Positions 37,611 through 46,354 of a stretch of 64,000 nt of DNA are shown here, piece by piece (the stretch's first letter is position 1; every line of letters begins with the position of its first letter). The DNA lies in contig NZ_JACHCQ010000005.1 of NCBI RefSeq assembly GCF_014205835.1, positions 86,719 to 150,718 on the forward strand. The letters run 5' to 3'. The translations under genes were made by a program, and so were the position numbers. The notes beneath the pieces were generated by a model. It made no database searches, was not told the origin of the DNA, and saw only the letters and a program-made list of their open reading frames with translations. Origin of the DNA: Pedobacter sp. AK013 (GTDB lineage Bacteria; Bacteroidota; Bacteroidia; Sphingobacteriales; Sphingobacteriaceae).

Positions 37611-38018
37611 TTAAGCAATGTTTTCAAGTTTACCACCCCCAGCGACTTTAAGTGTCATCTGGGCTGTATTGGTGTCTGTAGCGATATCGCCAACAGGCCT
37701 GCCTGTTCCTTTATAAATAGCCCCAGATATGTGGCTAAAAGTCCAAACACCGTGAACGGGGTCTGCAGACAAAGCAATGATAGACTCTTCTTCGTATCCG
37801 GTTTTTAAATCGGTAGCAATAGGGCCGTCAACTGACCACCCTTTATTATTTTTAACGTCAATTGACTCACCCTTTGAGGTTACGGCATTGTCATCGGCAG
37901 AACGAATCCCACCGCGGTCAATATTAAAACTCTCACCAGATTTAGGACTAAATCTGAAATCACCAAGGGTAGGATGGGTACATGTTACCTCTGTAAAATC
38001 TCCGGCTATAAATGACAT
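37611..38018 (-). CDS. Tail tube protein
   Basis: The 135-residue beta-rich protein (GDFTEVTCTHPTLGDFRFSPKSGESF, WTFSHISGAIYKGTGRPVGD, QMTLKVAGGGKLE) sits between sheath and chaperone genes, the tube position of contractile tails. It would form the inner tube around the tape measure. Confidence 0.75.
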   Translation of the reverse strand: MSFIAGDFTEVTCTHPTLGDFRFSPKSGESFNIDRGGIRSADDNAVTSKGESIDVKNNKGWSVDGPIATDLKTGYEEESIIALSADPVHGVWTFSHISGAIYKGTGRPVGDIATDTNTAQMTLKVAGGGKLENIA

Positions 38019-38051
38019 GTCTTTTTGTTTTTAAATTTTATAATCAGTTAA

Positions 38052-39572
38052 TTAAAATCCAGCCTCAGCATCAGTTGATACTATCCTGGCAACCCCGGTA
38101 CGTTTATACCTGAAAAAAGATTCGAACCTGTCGGGGTTAGTGTCAGATATCTGAACTCTTAAAGAGCTTTTACTAAAGGCAGGTTCGTTGATGAGTGCTT
38201 TTTCAGAAAGATCATCAAATAGGTCATACAGAACAGATTTCCACTCCTTAGGTTTTATAGCGTTCTGAACCTGGGTTACCTGATCATCACGTAACAAAAC
38301 GTGATCTCTAACATGATTTTTCTCAAGAAGAGTGTAAGCGTCTTTTACGTTCCAGTCAAGATTTAAATTTCTTGCATAAGAATACTGTAACGGAGTTTCG
38401 CCTTCAGGGTGATAGGTTGTAACCAAATCCTCAACTTGGTATTTACCATTTTCGAAACTTACAGTCGAACTTCCTGATTTAACAAGCATGTCCCTTACGT
38501 TGTAGTCCGACATATCTCCAATCAATCCAGATACAGGCACCGGCATATCTGGGTAATATTTGCCGCTGACATCCAAATGCGGGGTATCCTGCATAATCCT
38601 TGCAAAAAGCAAAACCATGTTTGCTGCCGCTTCCCAGGAGAAACCTTCACTACCCGGAGCAGGGCATAAAACATTTGTTACCTGGTCAATTCTACCAGCC
38701 GCGTCAGTAATAGCTTTAATATCATCTGCAGATGTTAAAGTGCTACCAAAAAACGCCATAAATGGCTTGAAGATGCGGCCCTGATATCTGCCTGTTGGAG
38801 CTTCGTCGTCCGGTATTCCGTTAAACGCCTCAAGTGCCGCCAGCTGAGCTGTGCCGTAAGGATTAATAACGGTCGTATACCAGTTTTCTCCAAACTGGGC
38901 AAATGCACCAGCAAGATCAACTGAACCGGCTCCTGCCGTTACTGTTGTTTGTGCATAGCTTACTCCCGCATCAATACCGTTGTTACTTATTGCTGTTTTT
39001 AGTTCAGCAGAAGTTGCGCCTTTCCATTTTGTTTTTAAGGTTAATACGCCAGCTACAAATGTTGCAATAACAGGAGATCCAAGAACGCTCGATACAGCAG
39101 CAGTTATTTTTGTGGCAATTTGAGTAGGAGTATCACCTATTGATACAGCAAAACTATAGTCAACAAAATCCAGGCTGTCACGTCCAGCGATTCTGATAAA
39201 ATGGGTTGCATTTTTTGTTGCAGTTCCCGTAATCGTCCATATGTGGGTTGTCTGTGTTGCTCCAACATCTGAAAGCTGTGGGATAACGATGGTGGGAATG
39301 CCGCCGATTCCGTCAGAACCTGCAGGCCTAAGGATTCTCATTATTTGATGTATAGGGCTCCCATATCCGTATAGCTGACCAGCTTTATCGGCCGAGGTAA
39401 TTTCTTTTGCAATAAGGCTTAAAGATCCCTGATTAGCAATGTTTGCCTCGCCTAAAACAATAATAATCTGTGGCAGGTTACTTGTTACATTCGAAAAGTT
39501 CCCTCTGTTGATTTTGTAACCTGAAACTCTGCTTTTGCGTTCTAGGCCGATGGCTGATGAAATACTGCTCAT
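38052..39572 (-). CDS. Contractile tail sheath protein (Mu gpL-like)
   Basis: The 506-residue protein matches Mu-type sheath: N-terminal NFSNVTSNLPQIIIVLGEAN, QLYGYGSPIHQIMRILR, AALEAFNGIPDDEAPTGRYQGRIFKPFMAFFG, and the C-terminal VQNAIKPKEWKSVLYDLFDDLSEKALI and FFRYKRTGVARIVSTDAEAGF. Its presence defines a myovirus morphology. Confidence 0.9.
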   Translation of the reverse strand: MSSISSAIGLERKSRVSGYKINRGNFSNVTSNLPQIIIVLGEANIANQGSLSLIAKEITSADKAGQLYGYGSPIHQIMRILRPAGSDGIGGIPTIVIPQLSDVGATQTTHIWTITGTATKNATHFIRIAGRDSLDFVDYSFAVSIGDTPTQIATKITAAVSSVLGSPVIATFVAGVLTLKTKWKGATSAELKTAISNNGIDAGVSYAQTTVTAGAGSVDLAGAFAQFGENWYTTVINPYGTAQLAALEAFNGIPDDEAPTGRYQGRIFKPFMAFFGSTLTSADDIKAITDAAGRIDQVTNVLCPAPGSEGFSWEAAANMVLLFARIMQDTPHLDVSGKYYPDMPVPVSGLIGDMSDYNVRDMLVKSGSSTVSFENGKYQVEDLVTTYHPEGETPLQYSYARNLNLDWNVKDAYTLLEKNHVRDHVLLRDDQVTQVQNAIKPKEWKSVLYDLFDDLSEKALINEPAFSKSSLRVQISDTNPDRFESFFRYKRTGVARIVSTDAEAGF

Positions 39573-39594
39573 GTTTTTTTATTTAAAAATTTAT

Positions 39595-40209
39595 CTAATT
39601 GTATTGATATAGGTACCCTTTATCCGTATCAGAAAGCAAAACCTTTGCGTCTGCACCTACCATGTTAACTCCATCCCACAAAGTTTGTTCTTCTGATATC
39701 CGAACCGCTAGTGTCAATCTGCCAAATCTTGTATATGAATTGTCCTCAGAGCGCTCTACGTCAGGCGTTACAAAAGCTTCAATATAAGTCCCGCCAATTA
39801 AACCAACTGGCAGGTTAAGCATTTTATATCGTGTATCACTAAAGATATACCTAACAATACCGATAAACTTATGTAGTCTCTGGGCGCTGTCCCTTCCGCC
39901 TTCTTTAAGTGACGAGTTTTGGCCAGTTGTATATACGTCGATATAAAAAACCGTTCTACCCTGGGCGTCTTTTTGTGTGAAATTGCCGTATGTCGCCCCA
40001 TCAAGCAAAACATTGAAATACAAATTCTCTTCTTCAGAAATTGGCAAGGTGCGTTCAAGGTATACCTTGATATCTTCTGTTATTTCTCTTGATGTACCAA
40101 CAGACAACTCCTTTTGATTGGTTAATTCTTCCAATAAGATGACGCCAATAGCGTCCCTCACTTTCTCAAATCCAGCTTGTGGAATTATTGTTGTTATCAG
40201 CGCTGCCAT
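39595..40209 (-). CDS. Putative tail terminator or minor tail protein
   Basis: The 204-residue protein lies directly upstream of the sheath, the place of Mu gp37 (tail terminator). Content is alpha/beta with conserved-looking GIVRYIFSDTRYKMLNLP and SYTRFGRLTLAVRIS. I cannot name a family; the role is by synteny. Confidence 0.6.
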   Translation of the reverse strand: MAALITTIIPQAGFEKVRDAIGVILLEELTNQKELSVGTSREITEDIKVYLERTLPISEEENLYFNVLLDGATYGNFTQKDAQGRTVFYIDVYTTGQNSSLKEGGRDSAQRLHKFIGIVRYIFSDTRYKMLNLPVGLIGGTYIEAFVTPDVERSEDNSYTRFGRLTLAVRISEEQTLWDGVNMVGADAKVLLSDTDKGYLYQYN

Positions 40210-40598
40210 TATTCAGTTTCAGATCGGCCTAAAAAGCAAATTATTAGGCCTGTTGTTGCATTAGGGTTTGTTTCAGTAATCACAAAGCTTTGAGTATTTC
40301 CGTTTGAGTCATTCACTTTTACTTTATGGTCTAAAAGGGCTACTTTTCCAGATTTTACACTTCTTACCGGATAGGCAAGCAGCAATAACGTTTCTTCTGG
40401 AATTGAAACATGTGTTTTGCTAGAATTAACCTTATTCCCTTCGTTATCGTATCTTTCAGTTATTCCAGTGGTCAAGCCTTTAACCTCAACCGTAATCGTT
40501 CCATCTGGAGTAGAAAGGATGATGTCATCCTCAAACCCTCCAGATGAAACGATTTTATTTAAATCGCGCCTAGCCGCTTGTAGCAACCTACCCTGCAT
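40209..40598 (-). CDS. Putative head-tail connector protein
   Basis: The 129-residue, beta-rich protein (QAARRDLNKIVSSGGFEDDIILSTPDGTITVEVKGL, TETNPNATTGLIICFLGR) sits between head and tail modules and is likely the head-tail stopper/closure protein. Similar positions hold lambda FII or Mu gp36 to gp38 proteins. It overlaps the next gene by one base (TAATG). Confidence 0.6.
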   Translation of the reverse strand: MQGRLLQAARRDLNKIVSSGGFEDDIILSTPDGTITVEVKGLTTGITERYDNEGNKVNSSKTHVSIPEETLLLLAYPVRSVKSGKVALLDHKVKVNDSNGNTQSFVITETNPNATTGLIICFLGRSETE

Positions 40599-40937
40599 TT
40601 ACTTTTTTCCTGTTTTTGGTTTTAAGTTGGATAAAACAGGGGGTGTGCCTGGTGTTTCGGATTCTGACTCAGTTTCAGGGGCTGTTTCCAGTTCATCTTC
40701 AGGGGTGGTTTCTGTTTCCGCTTCCGTTTCGACTTCAGACGCTGTTTCTTGCTCGGCTTCAGGGGAAGTTTCTGTTTCGGATTCTGACTCGATTTCTTCA
40801 GAAAACTCCTCAATAAAGCCCTCTTCAAGAAGTTTTTCGGCCTTATCAGCCAACTGATTTGCTTCCACAATATCACCATATTTAGCGGTTATATTACTTT
40901 TTAGCAAAATGGCAATAACAATAACTTTATATTTCAT
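40599..40937 (-). CDS. Acidic low-complexity phage head protein (putative)
   Basis: The 112-residue protein has a compact N-terminus (KYGDIVEANQLADKAEKLLEEGFIEE), common in small head-module proteins, followed by about 60 residues of Glu/Thr/Ser-rich repeats (ESESETETSPEAEQETASE and similar). The repeat DNA is nearly periodic, so copy number may vary. It follows the major capsid gene. Confidence 0.65.
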   Translation of the reverse strand: MKYKVIVIAILLKSNITAKYGDIVEANQLADKAEKLLEEGFIEEFSEEIESESETETSPEAEQETASEVETEAETETTPEDELETAPETESESETPGTPPVLSNLKPKTGKK

Positions 40938-40998
40938 AATCTTTCGATTTTCCCATAGATGGGAGTTTAAAATTTAGGTTAAATCAAAACAGCAAGCG

Positions 40999-42084
40999 CT
41001 AAGCGTTTACTGTTTTGATTGTATATATCCTGTCTATCGATACGGGGATCGCTAACGGAGCGGAGCTCACATAGAATTCCCACGCTAGATTAATCTGATC
41101 GATCACGTCACGAACGTAATACTCTCCCTCGGTTGGAGCGATTACAGTTCCAAGGCCTTCTACCTCAAGAATAGACGGAACTCCAGCATGAGCGGTTGTA
41201 CCTACGAAGTCTTCGCTTAGCATTACCACTGTGTTTGGGTCAAGATATTTAACTTTAGATCCGTTAGGGAGTTCGTAAAAAGCATTATACGTCCAGATGT
41301 TGATTAACGCATCTTCTACAGCGATTCTTCCGATAAAAACATAACCGGTAACCTTATCCATAACTGGCATTCCGATATCTGTACGATTGATTTGATTGAA
41401 GAATTTAGCCAAATCCTGAACTTTTGCGTTAGCTAAAAAGTTAGATAAAACTGAAGCCCCAAACAAAACATTAAACGTGTTTCCGGTAGCAAGACCTTCT
41501 TCTCTCAAGAAAGTAACGCCTGTTTTAAGGTCCGCAAGCGGATCGGCTGTCGTGGGCGCGTTCCACTGTGCTGTGCCAGTTTTTTGAACAATTGAAGCAG
41601 CTTTACGCTTAAAATCAATACTATCGCCATTTACAAGTGTCACAATACCTGTTTGCAAGACCTGAGCTCTTTGGATTTCTTTTGCCCTTGCAATCTTGTT
41701 ACGCAATGCAATTGCATATTTGTTAGCTGAACTGATTAATTTACGCAAGTCGTAAACGCTAGGGTTAGACCCACTTTGAATAGTCTGAAAAGTAATATCA
41801 TAACGTTGACATGCTGTGAAATCAAACTTTTCGTTGTAATAAGGAGGGACAAAAACCTTTTCGGTTGATTTGCTGAAAATGTTTCTGGTGGCGTCTGTAC
41901 ATCTCTGCACATCAACAGCAACCATTTGGCGGTTTCTCTCAACTTCAATAGCCACCTCTTTATCGGCTGTAGTAGTTGCTGGAAAAAACGCAGACAGACC
42001 CTCTTGAGGGGTGTTATCGTCAGAGAACAGAGCAATTACCTTTTTAGTAATGCTTTGCCTATGTTGATTTAAGGTTATAGCCAT
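40999..42084 (-). CDS. Major capsid protein (lambda gpE family)
   Basis: The 361-residue protein of the lambda E-type HK97-fold family has KVFVPPYYNEKFDFTACQRYDI near residue 77-98, the YAIALRNKIARAKEIQRAQVLQTG helix, FNVLFGASVLSNFLANAKV, and the C-terminal EGEYYVRDVIDQINLAWEFYVSSAPLAIP. Adjacent D-like decoration and C-like protease genes support the assignment. Confidence 0.9.
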   Translation of the reverse strand: MAITLNQHRQSITKKVIALFSDDNTPQEGLSAFFPATTTADKEVAIEVERNRQMVAVDVQRCTDATRNIFSKSTEKVFVPPYYNEKFDFTACQRYDITFQTIQSGSNPSVYDLRKLISSANKYAIALRNKIARAKEIQRAQVLQTGIVTLVNGDSIDFKRKAASIVQKTGTAQWNAPTTADPLADLKTGVTFLREEGLATGNTFNVLFGASVLSNFLANAKVQDLAKFFNQINRTDIGMPVMDKVTGYVFIGRIAVEDALINIWTYNAFYELPNGSKVKYLDPNTVVMLSEDFVGTTAHAGVPSILEVEGLGTVIAPTEGEYYVRDVIDQINLAWEFYVSSAPLAIPVSIDRIYTIKTVNA

Positions 42085-42086
42085 GA

Positions 42087-42530
42087 TTAGTTATCGAATT
42101 TTGTGTTTTCAACTGTTGTTAAATCTAAATGGAGACCTAATCCGTTAAGAAGATCTCCTAAAGTTTTAGTATCACCGGTTGCAACGCTGTTAAGCGTTAC
42201 GGTCGCGGGCAGCACTAATTTAAGACCATCTACAGTTCCTTTGGTACCGTACATGATGTTAACGGTTTCATTGTTAGCCAAAACAACATCTTCCTCCATC
42301 GCAGCAATGCCAATAGCATCCTGAAAGTTTAGGGCTGTCGCAGGCAATAAGCCGCCTGTCACGGCTGTATCTCTCACAACGAGCATACCTGCTTGAAGCG
42401 TGAAAGACCCTCCGGTAGTGTTTTTGAATACCCCGCGCTCAAATCGGTTATCAAAAATGAATATCCTTTTGACCTCGAAATCAGCCGTTGACTGGTTTCT
42501 GGTCGCATTTCTTTGATTGATTGTTTGCAT
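42087..42530 (-). CDS. Head decoration protein (lambda gpD-like)
   Basis: The 147-residue protein lies 2 nt upstream of the capsid gene. Its TTGGSFTLQAGMLVVRDTAVTGGLLPATALNFQDAIGIA region resembles gpD-type decoration proteins, which stabilise expanded capsids. It is longer than lambda gpD (110 residues) because of the N-terminal extension. Confidence 0.72.
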   Translation of the reverse strand: MQTINQRNATRNQSTADFEVKRIFIFDNRFERGVFKNTTGGSFTLQAGMLVVRDTAVTGGLLPATALNFQDAIGIAAMEEDVVLANNETVNIMYGTKGTVDGLKLVLPATVTLNSVATGDTKTLGDLLNGLGLHLDLTTVENTKFDN

Positions 42531-42541
42531 TTTATTCGGAA

Positions 42542-42850
42542 TTAAACGTTTTCATAAAAAGAATCCGCCTCGGTTTTAACCGGTTCAGCAGCTTCAGGGG
42601 TTTTAATTGTTACCGCAGAATCTGACTTGATTTTGCTCAGCGCGTCTTTAGATGAGGCTTTAATTAAAAAGTTCTCTCTTGCAACGCCATCGAGTGGTTT
42701 TTTACTTTCGATCCCCGCTTTTACCGCTTCTGGGTCTGTAGTAAAGTGAGCCATCCAAACGCCAACGCGTTCTTGCTCAGCAGCTACGCCAGCATTGAAA
42801 ATCTCTGCGTGTGCGGCTGGATGCTGTTGTAAAAATTCTTGTGCTGTCAT
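42542..42850 (-). CDS. Nested scaffolding protein (Nu3-like) from internal start
   Basis: An in-frame ATG (codon 306 of the protease) directly follows the Asn-rich linker and is preceded by AAAGG 3 nt upstream. Translation from here gives a 102-residue helical protein (MTAQEFLQQHPAAHAEIF...). This is the C/Nu3 arrangement of lambda. Internal initiation is inferred. Confidence 0.5.
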   Translation of the reverse strand: MTAQEFLQQHPAAHAEIFNAGVAAEQERVGVWMAHFTTDPEAVKAGIESKKPLDGVARENFLIKASSKDALSKIKSDSAVTIKTPEAAEPVKTEADSFYENV

Positions 42851-43765
42851 AGCCTTTGTTTTTTGATTGTTATTTTTTGGGTTATTATTATTTACTTTTT
42901 CAGTAGCTGCAGATAATTCTAAAACCTTGTTTACAGCATCTTCAAATGATCCAATCTGATCAACTAAGCTACCGATTACATTCCCTGCGTTATACATTGA
43001 ACCATCTAACTGGCTATCAAGTATGCCGGGTCTGGCTTTTTTTAGACCATTGAGAAAAATTTCATTTGCAGGGTCCAATATTTCGTTTATGGCAATCTCA
43101 TAATTGTCATTGTTTACCGCTTCTTCATACGCCTTGTTTTTCTTTATGCTTTTTGTGGCGTATATAGTAACGTGCTTGGCGCCATCTCCATCTATAGCTT
43201 TGTTCGCGTGTCCCGAGAATGCCAGCATAGTTCCGGCACTTCCTATCTGCGAATTTTCATCCTCTGCCATCACCCAGTCGGTTTCGCTGATTATTCCTAA
43301 CGCAGCAGAAGCGGCCATTCCTGCACGCTCAATTAGCCCGACAATAGGTTTTTTTCGGGTCTGAAGCGTGTACTTCATTAACTCCATTCCCAGTGATGAG
43401 CCACCACCAGAATCAACTATTATAACACCACCTTTAACCCTGCTGTCAGCATCAAACTTTAACAATTGAGAAGAAAGTTCTTTCATACCGTATGAACTCA
43501 TACCTCCGTTTTTTGTAATGACCCCGTTTAAGTTTAGCACATAGATAAGATCATTACCGTTTGCATCCTGGTTTAATTCGTATGTCCTGGTAAGAATTGT
43601 AACTGCTGATTTGGTATCGTAAAGGCTAATCGAGTTAGCTCTTTCTAAACTCGTTTCCCTGTTAAGGTCACCGTTTTTCAAAAGAAACATAAGCGCAGCA
43701 AAAGTATCACCTTCTACCATCCACGGCTGAAAACCATAAACCTCTCTAGCTAAAGCTACATTCAT
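42542..43765 (-). CDS. Capsid maturation protease, S49/ClpP type, with C-terminal scaffold
   Basis: This 407-residue protein of the lambda gpC family has SGGGSSLGMELM (oxyanion region) and nucleophile Ser153 in ERAGMAASAALG; DWVMAEDENSQIGSAG follows as in SppA-like proteases. An Asn-rich linker (NNNNPKNNNQ, about 290-300) separates the protease from a helical C-terminal part that should be the scaffold. It is preceded by recurring promoter site 2, which places the -7 box only 5 nt before the ATG, so the mRNA may be leaderless. Confidence 0.88.
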   Translation of the reverse strand: MNVALAREVYGFQPWMVEGDTFAALMFLLKNGDLNRETSLERANSISLYDTKSAVTILTRTYELNQDANGNDLIYVLNLNGVITKNGGMSSYGMKELSSQLLKFDADSRVKGGVIIVDSGGGSSLGMELMKYTLQTRKKPIVGLIERAGMAASAALGIISETDWVMAEDENSQIGSAGTMLAFSGHANKAIDGDGAKHVTIYATKSIKKNKAYEEAVNNDNYEIAINEILDPANEIFLNGLKKARPGILDSQLDGSMYNAGNVIGSLVDQIGSFEDAVNKVLELSAATEKVNNNNPKNNNQKTKAMTAQEFLQQHPAAHAEIFNAGVAAEQERVGVWMAHFTTDPEAVKAGIESKKPLDGVARENFLIKASSKDALSKIKSDSAVTIKTPEAAEPVKTEADSFYENV

Positions 43766-43770
43766 AGAAA

Positions 43771-43813
43771 CAAATATATATAATAATATTTCAATTATTT
43801 CAAAATTTGAAAT
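43771..43813 (-). promoter_or_regulatory. Recurring phage promoter/operator, site 2
   Basis: On the minus strand, TTTG (43804-43801) and TATATTTG (43778-43771) are 22 nt apart. The element includes the perfect 17-bp palindrome ATTTCAAA-A-TTTGAAAT (43797-43813) and an extra half-site TTTCAA (43789-43794). It drives the protease/capsid genes. Confidence 0.78.
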
Positions 43814-43829
43814 AAAATTGTTTATTTTT

Positions 43830-44243
43830 TTAAGACACCTCTATTCTTATGACTTGATTTGGAAAGTTAGCAGGGTCGTTCATCCCGCCTAACAGCTTTG
43901 TTGTTGCATTATAGTCAACGGGTGATACAAGTTTAAAGTAACCTGTACCATCTATATCCAAGTAAACAACAATATTCTTTGGAAAATCAGGGACTCCATC
44001 CGTTGCCAAGCTAATACTAAACTCGGGGTCTGAACCGACAATATTTCCTGATGTTTTAAAAATAGGAGGGGTAATTACCCCCGATGATATTGGAAACCAG
44101 TTCTCAGTGTTGTCAAGCGTTGAATTTATTCCAGATGTGTTGCTATAGAAAATCCCATTTGCGGAAACAACATCACCTACGCGTACACGAAGCCTTTCAG
44201 ACCATTGCTTCGACTTGTTTCTAATATTAGCTGTTAACTGCAT
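43830..44243 (-). CDS. Hypothetical phage protein between portal and protease
   Basis: The 137-residue, beta-rich protein has RLRVRVGDVVSANGIFYSNTSGINS and WFPISSG segments, which resemble small carbohydrate-binding or fibre-like modules, and a jelly-roll-like second half. It overlaps the portal stop by 17 nt. It could decorate the head; there is no family assignment. Confidence 0.6.
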   Translation of the reverse strand: MQLTANIRNKSKQWSERLRVRVGDVVSANGIFYSNTSGINSTLDNTENWFPISSGVITPPIFKTSGNIVGSDPEFSISLATDGVPDFPKNIVVYLDIDGTGYFKLVSPVDYNATTKLLGGMNDPANFPNQVIRIEVS

Positions 44244-45864
44244 TGTCTACTTTTTTAGATGGTTCTGGTTCAACTGGGTCAGCTATTGGTGTAATAGCCT
44301 TTTTCTCTTCTGTAATTTTCTTTTGATTCTGAACAAATGATCCGTTGCCTAATTGTTCTGTTGCCTGTTCAAGTGTCATTAACGGCGTACTATCATCGCC
44401 AAGCATAACTCTGATTGCTTCAGCCTCTTTTTTTGGATCAATGTGAGGCATAATTGGCCCTGTAAATCTAGCCGCGCAGAAGCTTTCCACTACATAATAG
44501 TTTTTTTCATTTAACGCCCTTATAAAGCCAGGCGCATCGACCTTATTGCTGTAAATGTGCGTGGTTAGCCAAAAGTTAAAAATAGGTTTGTAAAAACTTT
44601 CAGCAAATTTTTCTCTATAAATATTAATTATAAACCCCCACCCATTAATAGCGGCCCTGGATGCGGAGTAGTTCGAGTTATACATTTGTAGCGCTACCTC
44701 TGGAGGTATGTCCTGAGATGCGCATAGCTGATAAAACACAGCCTTCCAAAATGGTTCGTATTGTATTTCTGACTGACTATCTGGGGCCGAAAATTTAGAC
44801 CCAATAGGAAGATTATGAACCATTTTGTTTTCGGTTGCCGAGATGTTCTTTGCAACTACATCACCAAGCTGATAGGGGTCGTCATCAACAGTAGTACCTG
44901 AATTTCTTTTTATTTGTGCTACTAGAGGGTTTTCTCCCTCGGAGAATCTGCTGTGCTCTACTGTCCATACCACTTTAGCTCGCTCTTCTGCAGAGGATAC
45001 AGTAGCCTCCGTGTACCTGTCCAGCTTGGCAACTTTTTCCAAAATAGAAGCCAGTTGAGATACCCCTCTCTGATGGTCAATTCTATGTTTACCACTATAA
45101 ATCATCCATGCCATCAGCAGGCCTGACTCTTCTCCACGTGCTGGTATTCTTTCTATTTCACCGAATACTTTATCAGCAGAAGTAACTAATACATAGTATG
45201 CAACGTGTTCCCCTTTATCATCAAGTTCTATGCCGTGAAGAATAGTGTTCCCCTTTTCTTTAGCTGCGTCAAAATAACCTTTATGAAGGGTAGGGGATAC
45301 AATGTGCTGTCCGTCTATAACCTGCACTTTTACGGTATTCTTATCGCCAAGCCTTAAAACTACAAGACTATCTCCTCCCATATATGCACATTCATAAGCC
45401 ATAGCGGCCAATTGGTCAAGGGAGTTCATCCCCGTATAGCTTGATTCTTTGCTGCTGGTAAATATTGAGAAATACGCCTCCACATTCGTGGAAAACTTAT
45501 TTGCATCAAACTTTATTTTTTCAAGGCCAAGAACAGTTTCATTAGGCTCAGACTGAAGTTTTAGTCCGGTTCCAACAACCCAACTAAAAAATTTATTGGT
45601 AATTATTTTTACAACGTCGCTATTGATTTTTGCTTCATAGGCTCTTGCTCTTAGCGCAGTATAGTCCGGGATTATATAACTAGGACTACCAAGCTCGCCA
45701 GGGTTTTTCTCTCCGTTAAACGTTTTTCTCCGAATAGGGGTCCACCCGGTTGTCATGCCGTCTGTATTGGTTAGAAGCGATTGAGGTATTGTTCCTGCAG
45801 ATCTTTTTGAAGACTCTTGTTCAGCAACTGTTTTTTCAAAAAAAGTGAATCCAAATAACTTCAT
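44227..45864 (-). CDS. Portal protein (lambda gpB family)
   Basis: The 545-residue protein of the lambda portal family has RARAYEAKINSDVVKIITNKFFSWVVGTGLKL, the central SIMVKVQVIDGQHI-type segment (KNTVKVQVIDGQHIVSP), PPEVALQMYNSNYSASRAAINGWGFIINIYREKF and a charged C-terminus. It forms the dodecameric DNA channel. Its start overlaps the gpW-like stop by one base. Confidence 0.9.
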   Translation of the reverse strand: MKLFGFTFFEKTVAEQESSKRSAGTIPQSLLTNTDGMTTGWTPIRRKTFNGEKNPGELGSPSYIIPDYTALRARAYEAKINSDVVKIITNKFFSWVVGTGLKLQSEPNETVLGLEKIKFDANKFSTNVEAYFSIFTSSKESSYTGMNSLDQLAAMAYECAYMGGDSLVVLRLGDKNTVKVQVIDGQHIVSPTLHKGYFDAAKEKGNTILHGIELDDKGEHVAYYVLVTSADKVFGEIERIPARGEESGLLMAWMIYSGKHRIDHQRGVSQLASILEKVAKLDRYTEATVSSAEERAKVVWTVEHSRFSEGENPLVAQIKRNSGTTVDDDPYQLGDVVAKNISATENKMVHNLPIGSKFSAPDSQSEIQYEPFWKAVFYQLCASQDIPPEVALQMYNSNYSASRAAINGWGFIINIYREKFAESFYKPIFNFWLTTHIYSNKVDAPGFIRALNEKNYYVVESFCAARFTGPIMPHIDPKKEAEAIRVMLGDDSTPLMTLEQATEQLGNGSFVQNQKKITEEKKAITPIADPVEPEPSKKVDNAVNS

Positions 45865-46172
45865 TACTTAAAAGTTCTTTTATCCTGTAATACAATTGAC
45901 CTACCTTTGAGCTGATTTAAATAAAGATTTCTGGTTCTTTCTAAAGCAGATATGCTAACAGTAACATCTTCAATACTCCTGTACCCGGTCTTGATCTGTA
46001 CCTGGCTGTCGTTCAGTTCATATGATGAAATATTTGCCCCGGCTCCACTTGTTGTTTCAGCAAGTAACAAGATTGCGTTTGATATAATGTCGTCTAATGC
46101 GGCAATACGCTCGGCTAATGTTTTCTTACTTCGTAGATATTCGACAACCGTATATTCTTGTAGGCAGGACAT
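45864..46172 (-). CDS. gpW-like head completion protein
   Basis: This 102-residue protein starts at MSCLQEYTVVEYL (an upstream in-frame ATG falls inside the promoter). It has RIAALDDIISNAIL, then a beta hairpin with QVQIKTGYRSIEDVTVSISALERTRN, the helix-hairpin-helix pattern of gpW. The position before the portal gene agrees with lambda W. It follows promoter site 3. Confidence 0.68.
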   Translation of the reverse strand: MSCLQEYTVVEYLRSKKTLAERIAALDDIISNAILLLAETTSGAGANISSYELNDSQVQIKTGYRSIEDVTVSISALERTRNLYLNQLKGRSIVLQDKRTFK

Positions 46173-46187
46173 AGTTATTTTTTTTAT

Positions 46188-46230
46188 CAAATATATATAA
46201 TAATATTTCAATTATTTCAAAAATTGAAAT
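46188..46230 (-). promoter_or_regulatory. Recurring phage promoter/operator, site 3
   Basis: TTTG (46221-46218) and TATATTTG (46195-46188) on the minus strand are 22 nt apart, as in sites 1 and 2. The sequence from the palindrome to the -7 box is nearly identical to site 2 over about 36 nt. It drives the gpW-portal operon, 15 nt before the ATG. Confidence 0.78.
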
Positions 46231-46314
46231 AAAAAAGCCCGATAAACGAGTGCTTATCGGGACTTCAAGTAACCAAACTTTAAACAAACTATTATGTTGC
46301 GAGTAGTAAAGGTA
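46231..46314 (-). ncRNA. Candidate 70-nt phage small RNA between site 4 and a terminator
   Basis: Site 4 (TTTG-N20-TACCTTTA) lies after the terminase stop codon, and the next feature is a strong terminator, with no ORF between. A transcript from about 46300 to about 46232 would be noncoding and end in the CCCGATAA/TTATCGGG hairpin. It is either a small RNA or a relic that leaves only a terminator for the terminase transcript. Confidence 0.4.
46238..46261 (-). terminator. Terminator after terminase region
   Basis: CCCGATAA (46238-46245) pairs with TTATCGGG (46254-46261); on the minus strand the stem is followed by CTTTTTT. It separates the terminase transcript from the site 3 promoter. Confidence 0.85.
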
Positions 46315-46347
46315 ATTATTTATTTCAATTATATCAAATTTTGATAT
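46307..46347 (-). promoter_or_regulatory. Recurring phage promoter/operator, site 4
   Basis: The perfect palindrome ATATCAAA-T-TTTGATAT (46331-46347) with half-site TTTCAA matches the family core with one change (TTTGATATAATTGAAAT). A weaker -7 box, TACCTTTA (46314-46307), lies 20 nt downstream. It has no gene directly downstream. Confidence 0.6.
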
Positions 46348-46354
46348 AAATTAA

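Noticed and set aside
40417..40857. 146-codon plus-strand frame opposite two head genes
   Set aside because: Ser/Val low-complexity sequence produced by the antisense of an acidic repeat gene; no start signal or family.
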